From positions 1 through 5,256 of the forward strand of contig CAMHRJ010000171.1 of the NCBI GenBank assembly GCA_946187475.1: a stretch of DNA of 5,256 nt, given 5' to 3'. How positions within the stretch are numbered: position 1 is the first letter of the stretch; each line of letters starts with the position of its first letter. Origin of the DNA: an uncultured Clostridia bacterium. Its GTDB lineage: Bacteria > Bacillota > Clostridia > Oscillospirales > Oscillospiraceae. Under the pieces are notes generated by a model that was given only the letters and a program-made list of their open reading frames with translations, ran no database searches and was not told where the DNA came from. The translations under genes were made by a program, and so were the position numbers. This document shows, piece after piece, positions 1 to 5,256 of this stretch.

Positions 1-73
1 CAGCGACCTGCAGCCCTATGGCTATGCGGGCCTGCGGCGGCTGATGGAAGCCCTGACGGAGGTGATGGCATGA
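1..73 (+). CDS. C-terminal end of a probable nitrogenase component 1-like protein (partial)
   Basis: Only the last 23 codons are present, read from base 2 and ending at the TGA at 71-73. The frame stays open to the left edge, so the gene starts outside the window. The visible tail contains PYGYAGLRRLMEAL, a helix of the Gly-Tyr-x-Gly-Leu type often found at the C-terminus of NifD/NifK-family proteins. The next gene starts inside this stop codon (ATGA at 70-73) and belongs to the same superfamily, so the two may form an alpha/beta-like pair. With so little sequence the family call is an inference; the reading frame itself is well supported by the overlap and by a GGAGG site for the next gene placed within it. 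Confidence 0.5.
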   Translation, partial: SDLQPYGYAGLRRLMEALTEVMA

Positions 74-1104
74 GAGGACTGCGCAAATATCTGACGCCCT
101 TCGCCCCGGACCAATCCGGCGCGGTGAGCGTGCTGTACGAGCTGGGCGGGATCATCGTCATCTGCGACGCCGGAGGCTGCACGGGCAACATCTGCGGCTT
201 TGACGAGCCCCGCTGGCACACCTGCCGCAGCGCGGTGTTCAGCGCCGGCTTGCGAGACATGGATGCCATCCTGGGCCGGGATGACAAGCTGGTGGCCGAG
301 CTGGTGGATGCGGGGCAAAAGCTGGACGCCAGTTTCGCCGCCATCGTGGGCACCCCGGTGCCCTCCGTCATCGGTACGGACTATCGGGCTCTGCGCCGCA
401 TGGCCGAAAAGAAGCTCAGCTATCCCATTCTCACTGTGGACACCACGGGCATGGAGCTCTATGACATCGGCGCCGAGAAAGCCTATCTGGAGCTGTTTCG
501 CAGATTCGCCAAAGAGCAGCTTTCTGTGGAGCCGAGGCGCGTCGGCGTCCTGGGCGTGAACCCCCTGGACATGAGCGACCTGAAGGCTGCGGAGAAGATT
601 CAAAAGATTCTCCCCGGCGCCGTCTGCTACGGTATGGGCAGCACGCTGGAGGATGTAGTTACCGCCTCTGCTGCGGAGAAGAACATCGTCGCCGCCCCCG
701 ACGGCTTGAAGGCCGCGAAGTATTTGAATGAGAAATTCGGAACTCCTTATGAGGTATGCGACCCGCTGGCGGCGTCCCTGCTGCCGGAGCGGGATTACAC
801 CGGCAAGCGCATCCTGGTCATCGATCAGCAGGTGCGTGCCAACACGCTGCGCGACTTGCTTTTGGAGCGCGGAGCGGCTTCCGTCATCTGCGCCACCTGG
901 TTTCTGCACCTGACAGAGCTGGCCCAGCCCGGTGATGTGCGCCTGAAAGAGGAGGACGACTTTGAGGAACTGGTGATGCAGGGTGATTTCGACCTGCTGA
1001 TCGGCGACAGCACCCTCTGGCGTATCGTTCCGGACTACACCGGCGAGACCATCAGTGTGCCCCAGTTCCCGGTCTCCGGCGATTTGGGAGGCGATGGGAA
1101 GTGA
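70..1104 (+). CDS. Nitrogenase component 1-like protein (NifD/NifE superfamily, function unknown)
   Basis: A 344-residue protein that resembles the Oxidored_nitro family but is much shorter than true NifD or NifK (roughly 450-520 residues). Residues 8-30 read like the family's N-terminal strand-loop with S16-G17 and Y23-E24-L25-G26-G27. A cysteine-rich stretch follows, with C32, C37, C42 and C52 around the signature GCTGNICGFDEPRW (36-49). C37 sits in the Gly-Cys turn that holds a cluster-ligating cysteine in NifD. Residues 95-104 (TPVPSVIGTD) match the family's Thr-Cys-x4-Ile-Gly-Asp segment, but proline replaces the cysteine. A Rossmann-like second half is seen at 246-262 and 306-314. Start ATG 70 has GGAGG at 58-62, seven bases upstream. 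It overlaps the preceding gene by 4 bases and hypF by 4 bases. It is not a standard nitrogenase subunit; it could be a reductase or a metal-cluster scaffold. Superfamily call fairly sure, function unknown. Confidence 0.8.
   Translation: MRGLRKYLTPFAPDQSGAVSVLYELGGIIVICDAGGCTGNICGFDEPRWHTCRSAVFSAGLRDMDAILGRDDKLVAELVDAGQKLDASFAAIVGTPVPSVIGTDYRALRRMAEKKLSYPILTVDTTGMELYDIGAEKAYLELFRRFAKEQLSVEPRRVGVLGVNPLDMSDLKAAEKIQKILPGAVCYGMGSTLEDVVTASAAEKNIVAAPDGLKAAKYLNEKFGTPYEVCDPLAASLLPERDYTGKRILVIDQQVRANTLRDLLLERGAASVICATWFLHLTELAQPGDVRLKEEDDFEELVMQGDFDLLIGDSTLWRIVPDYTGETISVPQFPVSGDLGGDGK
1086..1091 (+). promoter_or_regulatory. Ribosome binding site choosing the GTG start of hypF
   Basis: GGGAGG lies nine bases before the GTG at 1101, inside the end of the nitrogenase-like gene. 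The competing in-frame ATG at 1113 has only a weaker GGGAAG eleven bases upstream. The GTG start also makes a GTGA stop/start overlap like the other junctions in this operon, so GTG 1101 is preferred. Confidence 0.6.
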
Positions 1105-3410
1105 CGGAACGGATGACAAAACGCCTGCGGGTCTACGGCATCGTCCAGGGCGTGGGCTTTCGCCCCACGGTGAGCCGCCACGCCATGGAGACCGGCGTCA
1201 CCGGCACCGTCTGCAACAAGGGGCCCTATGTGGAAATTTTCGTCCAGGGCACCCCGGCACAGGTGGAGGCATTCCAGAAAGCGCTGGAAACCCGTCCGCC
1301 CCGAAGAGCCGCTATTTTGAAGATCGACGCGAAGCCCGCACCTGACGCACCGGAATTTCCGACCTTCGAGATCATCGAGAGCGCCAAAACCAAAGGTGAG
1401 ATCTTCATCTCCCCGGACATTGCCATCTGCGAGGACTGCAAGCGGGAGCTTTACGATCCCAAGGATCGCCGCTATCTGCATCCTTTCATCAACTGCACCT
1501 GCTGCGGCCCGCGTCTGACCATTCTGGACGCGCTGCCCTATGACCGTGAGCGCACCAGCATGAAGGAGTTTCCCATGTGCCCGGCCTGCGCCTCGGAGTA
1601 TTATGACCCCGCCACCCGGCGCTATGACGCCCAGCCGGTCTGCTGCAACGACTGCGGCCCGGAGATGTATCTGCTGGGCACCGGCGAGCGGGGAAGAGAC
1701 GCCATCACGAAGGCCCGGCGCATCGTGGCCGGCGGCGGCGTCATCGCCGTGAAAGGCATCGGCGGCTTTCATCTCTGCTGCGACGCCACCAATCAGGCGG
1801 CGGTGGAACTGCTGCGCACCAGAAAACGACGGCCCATGAAGCCCTTTGCCGTCATGATGCGGAATCTGGAAACGGTTCAGCGAGAGTGTGAAACCATCCC
1901 CATTGCTGAGGAAATCCTCACCGGCCATCAGAAGCCGATTCTGCTGCTGAAGCGAAAAGAGCAGGGAAGCATCTGCGAGGCCGTGGCCCCTGGAAATCCC
2001 AAGCTGGGTGTCATGCTACCCTATGCACCGATCCAGATGCTGCTGTTTGACTATGATGACGACGTGCAGATGCCGGACTGTCTGGTGATGACCAGCGGCA
2101 ACATCTCCGGCGCGCCCATCTGCCGGGACGATGAGGAGGCCAGCCGGGAGCTGGGCCATCTCTGCGACGGTATTCTCTCCCACGACCGCATGATCCGCAT
2201 TCGCGCCGATGACACGGTCATGGACCTCTTCGAGGGAAAACCCTATATGATCCGCCGCTCCCGGGGCTACGCGCCGCTGCCGTATCTGCTCAGTCAGGAA
2301 TATGAGGGCCAGATTCTCGCCATCGGCGGTGAGCTGAAAAACAGCTTCTGCATCGGAAGCTCCGGATTGTTCTATCCCTCGCCTTATGTAGGCGATATGG
2401 AGGATATCCGAACCGTCCGCGCTCTGCGGGAGACGGTAGAGCGGTTCCAGACGCTGTTGGAAATCCAGCCCCAGCTGGTGGCCTGCGATCTTCACCCAAA
2501 ATACAATTCCACTGTCGTGGCGGAAAGCTATGATCTTCCGCTGGTGCGGGTGCAGCACCATTACGCTCACGTCCTCAGCTGCATGGCGGAGAACGACTAT
2601 GCCGAGCCGACCATCGGCGTCAGCTTTGACGGCACCGGCTACGGCACCGACGGCACCATCTGGGGCGGAGAAATCCTGCTGGCGGATTACCGTGGCTTCC
2701 GGCGTCTGGGCCACATCGCGCCCTTCCTCCAGCCCGGCGGAGATCTCTCCGCCAAGGAGGGCTGGCGGGACGCAGTCTCTATGATCTTCGACTGTTATGC
2801 GGACGAAGGGGAAGCACTGGAGACCATCCGGGAGCTGAATCTCTGCACCGAAGCCGAGGCCAAAACCATTCTCATGATGCGCAGGCGGAACCTGAACACG
2901 GTGCGCTCCACCAGCGCAGGCCGCCTCTACGACGCCGTCAGCGCCATGCTGGGCATCCGCCTCAGCTCCACCTTCGAGGGGGAGGCCGCCATGGCCCTGC
3001 AGTTTGCCGCGGAGCGCGCAGTTTCCGATTGCCAGACGCAGGAAGTACTCCTGCGGGAGGGCGAACTCTTCCAGCTCGCTACGGATGTGCTGTTTCAGAA
3101 TCTGCTTCAGCGGCGGCTGAAGGGCGAAGCACCGGAAACTCTGGCTTACGCCTTCCACAAGGGCCTTGCCGACTGCATCGTGGCGGCCTGTGAGAAGGTG
3201 AGAGCAGACACAGGCGTCAATGTCGTGGCGCTCACCGGCGGCACCTTCCAGAATCTCTTGCTGCTGGAGCTCTGCGTCAACGAATTGAGAGACAGAGGCT
3301 TCCGTGTGCTGCTGCACAGTCTCATCCCACCCAACGACGGCGGCGTCTGCCTGGGGCAGGCGGTCTATGCCATGCAATATTTGAATGATCAGAAACAGGA
3401 GGAACAATAA
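1101..3410 (+). CDS. hypF: Carbamoyltransferase HypF, [NiFe]-hydrogenase cyanide-ligand synthesis
   Basis: HypF is the cytoplasmic enzyme that uses carbamoyl phosphate and ATP to form carbamoyl-adenylate and transfers the carbamoyl group to the C-terminal cysteine of HypE. At 769 residues it is full length. The acylphosphatase domain (about 7-95) has VQGVGFRP with catalytic R21 and N39. Eight zinc-binding cysteines (C110/C113, C132/C135, C160/C163, C182/C185) form four CxxC pairs with the classic 18, 24 and 18 spacings. A YrdC-like domain (about 200-390) carries MKPFAVMM, TSGNISGAPI and RRSRGYAPLP. A Kae1-like domain (about 405-760) has D463/H465, the H486-x3-H490 metal motif, DGTGYGTDGTIWGGE (510-524), LTGGTFQN (711-718) and D746. 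No key residue appears missing. It overlaps the upstream gene by 4 bases (GTGA) and ends one base before hypC. The start is GTG 1101; ATG 1113 is possible. Confidence 0.97.
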   Translation: MTERMTKRLRVYGIVQGVGFRPTVSRHAMETGVTGTVCNKGPYVEIFVQGTPAQVEAFQKALETRPPRRAAILKIDAKPAPDAPEFPTFEIIESAKTKGEIFISPDIAICEDCKRELYDPKDRRYLHPFINCTCCGPRLTILDALPYDRERTSMKEFPMCPACASEYYDPATRRYDAQPVCCNDCGPEMYLLGTGERGRDAITKARRIVAGGGVIAVKGIGGFHLCCDATNQAAVELLRTRKRRPMKPFAVMMRNLETVQRECETIPIAEEILTGHQKPILLLKRKEQGSICEAVAPGNPKLGVMLPYAPIQMLLFDYDDDVQMPDCLVMTSGNISGAPICRDDEEASRELGHLCDGILSHDRMIRIRADDTVMDLFEGKPYMIRRSRGYAPLPYLLSQEYEGQILAIGGELKNSFCIGSSGLFYPSPYVGDMEDIRTVRALRETVERFQTLLEIQPQLVACDLHPKYNSTVVAESYDLPLVRVQHHYAHVLSCMAENDYAEPTIGVSFDGTGYGTDGTIWGGEILLADYRGFRRLGHIAPFLQPGGDLSAKEGWRDAVSMIFDCYADEGEALETIRELNLCTEAEAKTILMMRRRNLNTVRSTSAGRLYDAVSAMLGIRLSSTFEGEAAMALQFAAERAVSDCQTQEVLLREGELFQLATDVLFQNLLQRRLKGEAPETLAYAFHKGLADCIVAACEKVRADTGVNVVALTGGTFQNLLLLELCVNELRDRGFRVLLHSLIPPNDGGVCLGQAVYAMQYLNDQKQEEQ
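3397..3402 (+). promoter_or_regulatory. Ribosome binding site fixing the start of hypC
   Basis: AGGAGG, nine bases before ATG 3412 and within the last codons of hypF. It selects this ATG over an in-frame ATG at 3385 that would add nine residues. The choice matters because the essential HypC cysteine must directly follow the initiator methionine. Confidence 0.8.
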
Positions 3411-3411
3411 C

Positions 3412-3624
3412 ATGTGTGTTGGATTATCTGCGAAAGTGGTCAAAATCTCTGATGGAACCGCCGTGGTGGACGCTTCCGGTGCCAAGCGGGAGGTCTCCGT
3501 CCAGCTGCTCCGGGACCTGGAGCCCGGCGATTACGTCATGGTCCACGCCGGCGTGGCCATCGCCAAAATCACCGATGATGACGAGCCCGAAACCGACGCG
3601 GTCATGGAGGCGCTGCTGCAATGA
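3412..3624 (+). CDS. hypC: Hydrogenase assembly chaperone HypC
   Basis: A small (70-residue) cytoplasmic chaperone that, with HypD, holds the iron while it receives its CN and CO ligands and then escorts the Fe(CN)2CO unit to the hydrogenase large-subunit precursor. The N-terminus MCVG gives C2, the invariant iron-binding cysteine exposed after methionine removal. The beta-barrel follows with VVDASGAKREVSVQLL (18-33) and the family segment DYVMVHAGVAIAKI (40-53), in which H45 is the conserved histidine. The family's usual Pro-Gly at positions 6-7 (as in MCIGVPG of the E. coli protein) is Ser-Ala here. The acidic C-terminal tail is ordinary. The gene begins one base after hypF stops and shares ATGA (3621-3624) with hypD, so coupled synthesis with its partner is expected. 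Start chosen by AGGAGG and by C2. Confidence 0.95.
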   Translation: MCVGLSAKVVKISDGTAVVDASGAKREVSVQLLRDLEPGDYVMVHAGVAIAKITDDDEPETDAVMEALLQ

Positions 3625-4670
3625 GTGAACAGAAAACCGCAGCCCAGCTGCTGCAGGGCTACGCCGGGCCTCCGGTGCGCATCATGGAGGTTTGCGGCAC
3701 CCATACCCATGAGATTTTCCGCCTGGGCATCCGCAAGCTTCTGCCGCCTCAGGTCGATCTGATCTCCGGCCCGGGATGCCCCGTGTGCGTGACGCCGGTG
3801 GGCTTCATCGATGAGGCCGTCTGGCTGGTGCTGGAGCAGGGCGTCACGGTCACCACCTTCGGCGATCTGGTGCGCGTGCCCGGCACGAAGAAGAGCCTGG
3901 CCGCCGCCCGGGCTGAGGGCGGAAAGATCCAGGTGGTCTATTCGCCCCTGGACGCGGTGGACTATGCCGAACAGCATCCCGAGGAGCAGGTGACCTTCCT
4001 CTCCGTGGGCTTTGAGACCACCACTCCCGCCAGCTGTCTCGCTGTGGAGCTGGCGCAGAAGAAGGGTCTGAACAATTTCTCCCTCCTGACTGCCAATAAG
4101 ACCATGCCCAATGCCTATGCGGCCCTGAAGGGCAGCGCAGATGTGTTCCTCTATCCCGGCCATGTCCATGCCATCACCGGCACTGCCATGCTGGAGGAGA
4201 TGGCACGGGAGGGCATCAGCGGCGTCCTTGCCGGATTTACCGCCAAGGAGCTGGTGACGGCCTTGGCCGTTGCGGTGACGCGCTTCGAGCGGGGAGAGAG
4301 CTTCTTTGTCAACGCCTATCCCCGGGTTGTAAAGCCCGAGGGGACTCCCGACGCCGTGGCCCTGACAGAGCGGCTTATGGAGCCCTGCGACAACGAGTGG
4401 CGCGGTCTGGGCGTGATCCCCGGCTCCGGCATGCGCCTGCGGGCGGAATACGCCGACTTTGACGCCAGAAAGAAATTTAATATGCCACACATCGAGGGCC
4501 ATCCCAACCCGGCCTGCCGCTGCGGCGAAGTCCTCCAGGGCAAGTGCAAGCCCTCGGACTGCCCGGTCTTCGGCAAGGCCTGCAATCCCCAGCACCCCGT
4601 GGGCGCCTGCATGGTCTCCGGCGAGGGCGCGTGCTCGGCATTTTATCAGTACGGAGGAAATCTCACATGA
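3621..4670 (+). CDS. hypD: Hydrogenase maturation iron-sulfur protein HypD
   Basis: HypD is the [4Fe-4S] partner of HypC and the scaffold on which the Fe(CN)2CO unit is built. The 349 residues are slightly short for the family (usually about 360-380). Active-site motifs are intact: EVCGTHTH (23-30, C25) and GPGCPVC (50-56, C53 and C56), with the same 28-residue spacing as C41/C69/C72 of the E. coli protein. VGFETTTP is at 129-136, and PGHVHAITG (179-187) corresponds to the usual PGHV-S-x-I-I-G. The C-terminal cluster region holds C299, C301, C309, C314, C321, C330 and C338, including DCPVFGKAC and PVGACMVSGEGAC. Departures from what I remember of the family are TANKTMPN (157-164) and GFTAKE (205-210), where most members have an AHK-like segment and GFEP. 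ATG 3621 has GGAGG at 3606-3610 inside hypC. The gene overlaps hypC and hypE by 4 bases each. Confidence 0.96.
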   Translation: MSEQKTAAQLLQGYAGPPVRIMEVCGTHTHEIFRLGIRKLLPPQVDLISGPGCPVCVTPVGFIDEAVWLVLEQGVTVTTFGDLVRVPGTKKSLAAARAEGGKIQVVYSPLDAVDYAEQHPEEQVTFLSVGFETTTPASCLAVELAQKKGLNNFSLLTANKTMPNAYAALKGSADVFLYPGHVHAITGTAMLEEMAREGISGVLAGFTAKELVTALAVAVTRFERGESFFVNAYPRVVKPEGTPDAVALTERLMEPCDNEWRGLGVIPGSGMRLRAEYADFDARKKFNMPHIEGHPNPACRCGEVLQGKCKPSDCPVFGKACNPQHPVGACMVSGEGACSAFYQYGGNLT

Positions 4671-5256
4671 ACGATCAGGTAACTCTGGCCCACGGCGCGG
4701 GCGGCAAGCAGACCAGTGAGCTCATCGACCGCGTCTTCGCAGTCAAATTCAAAAATCCCAACCTCACCGCCGACGACGCCGCGGTTCTGACGCCGCCCAC
4801 CGGCAAAATGGCCATGACCACCGACGGCTTCATCGTCTCTCCGGCCTTTTTCCCCGGCGGCAACGTGGGCAAGCTCTCCATCTGCGGCACGGTGAACGAT
4901 CTGGCCTGCATGGGCGCAAAGCCCAAGTATCTCTCCTGCGCCTTTGTCATTGAAGAGGGCTATCCCATGGAGAAACTGGAGCAGATCGCCGACGCCATGG
5001 CAAAAACCGCCGCCGATGCGGGGGTGAACATCGTCTCCGGCGATACCAAGGTGGCCGGCAGGGGCCAGGTGGACGGCGTGTTCATCACCACCACCGGCGT
5101 GGGTGAGATTCTCCCCGGGGTGGAGACCTCCGGCGCCAAGGCAAAGCCCGGCGACGCGGTGATCGTCACCGGCGACGTGGGCCGCCACGGCTGCACGATT
5201 CTGTTGGCCCGGGATGATTTCGGCATCGAAGCGGAGGTAACCAGCGACTGCGCACC
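4667..5256 (+). CDS. hypE: Carbamoyl dehydratase HypE, N-terminal part (cut by window end)
   Basis: HypE takes the carbamoyl group from HypF on its C-terminal cysteine and dehydrates it with ATP to a thiocyanate, the cyanide donor for HypC-HypD. The first 196 of roughly 330-340 residues are present, and the frame is open to the last base. It belongs to the PurM/AIR-synthase fold. Visible motifs are HGAGG (9-13), DDAAV (36-40), TTDGF (51-55), FFPGGNVGKL (61-70), GTVNDLACMGA (74-84) and SGDTKV (124-129), which together form the ATP and dimer region. The second domain begins near residue 155, with TGDVGRHG at 168-175. The C-terminal Pro-Arg-x-Cys end lies outside the window, so its catalytic cysteine cannot be judged. 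ATG 4667 has GGAGG at 4653-4657, nine bases upstream, and shares ATGA with the hypD stop. The related enzymes PurM, SelD and ThiL are excluded by the FFPGG and GTVNDLACMGA pattern and by the hyp context. Confidence 0.95.
   Translation, partial: MNDQVTLAHGAGGKQTSELIDRVFAVKFKNPNLTADDAAVLTPPTGKMAMTTDGFIVSPAFFPGGNVGKLSICGTVNDLACMGAKPKYLSCAFVIEEGYPMEKLEQIADAMAKTAADAGVNIVSGDTKVAGRGQVDGVFITTTGVGEILPGVETSGAKAKPGDAVIVTGDVGRHGCTILLARDDFGIEAEVTSDCA

Noticed and set aside
22..1119. Minus-strand open frame of about 365 codons opposite the nitrogenase-like gene
   Set aside because: It is a codon-bias shadow: no recognisable family, and it sits opposite a gene with family motifs, a good ribosome binding site and coupled junctions.
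1428..1660. Cysteine-rich stretch that might suggest a separate zinc-finger or ferredoxin protein
   Set aside because: The four CxxC pairs have the exact spacing of the internal zinc-binding region of HypF and are in the same frame.
1035..1928. Minus-strand open frame opposite the start of hypF
   Set aside because: It spans the junction of two convincing plus-strand genes and has a low-information translation rich in Ala, Gly and His.
2631..2660. Short tandem-like repeat of GGCACC units
   Set aside because: It encodes the glycine/threonine-rich DGTGYGTDGTIWGG motif of the HypF Kae1-like domain, so protein conservation explains it.
3385..3411. Possible upstream ATG start for hypC adding nine residues
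   Set aside because: It would bury the essential second-position cysteine, and the AGGAGG at 3397-3402 clearly serves the ATG at 3412.
2016..3485. Long open frame (about 489 codons) on the minus strand, opposite hypF and hypC
   Set aside because: It lies opposite a full-length HypF with every catalytic motif. Its translation shows no recognisable domain, and long antisense frames are expected in G+C-rich genes with biased third positions.
3531..4595. Minus-strand open frame of about 354 codons opposite hypD
   Set aside because: It covers the conserved cysteine motifs of hypD in antisense and resembles no known family.

Overview
The window is one dense, plus-strand operon fragment of about 60% G+C (estimated by eye). 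It has no intergenic space beyond a single base. It carries four genes of the [NiFe]-hydrogenase cyanide-ligand assembly pathway in the order hypF-hypC-hypD-hypE, preceded by one complete and one partial gene that look like members of the nitrogenase component 1 (NifD/NifK/NifE/NifN-like) superfamily. G+C-rich coding sequence, strong GGAGG ribosome binding sites 7-10 bases before each start, and the style of the proteins suggest an anaerobic, G+C-rich member of the Clostridia, perhaps a gut Oscillospiraceae-type bacterium. That placement is inference from family resemblance, not proof.

Layout: 1-73 is the last 23 codons of an upstream gene whose C-terminus looks nitrogenase-like. 70-1104 is a 344-residue nitrogenase component 1-like protein. 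1101-3410 is hypF (769 residues), 3412-3624 hypC (70 residues), 3621-4670 hypD (349 residues), and 4667-5256 the first 196 residues of hypE, cut by the window end. Four of the five junctions are 4-base stop/start overlaps (ATGA or GTGA) and the fifth leaves one base, so the genes are very probably co-transcribed and translationally coupled. I see no promoter, terminator, RNA gene, repeat, mobile element or CRISPR array.

How the genes work together: in the established pathway HypF activates carbamoyl phosphate and passes the carbamoyl group to the C-terminal cysteine of HypE. HypE dehydrates it to a thiocyanate, and the HypC-HypD complex receives the cyanide (and CO) on an iron atom. HypC then helps deliver the Fe(CN)2CO unit to the hydrogenase large subunit. 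Key residues for HypF, HypC and HypD are visible here; the catalytic cysteine of HypE lies beyond the window. The unusual point is the direct coupling of this set to nitrogenase-like proteins, together with departures from the usual consensus in HypC and HypD. No hydrogenase structural gene and no nickel-insertion gene (hypA, hypB) is in the window.
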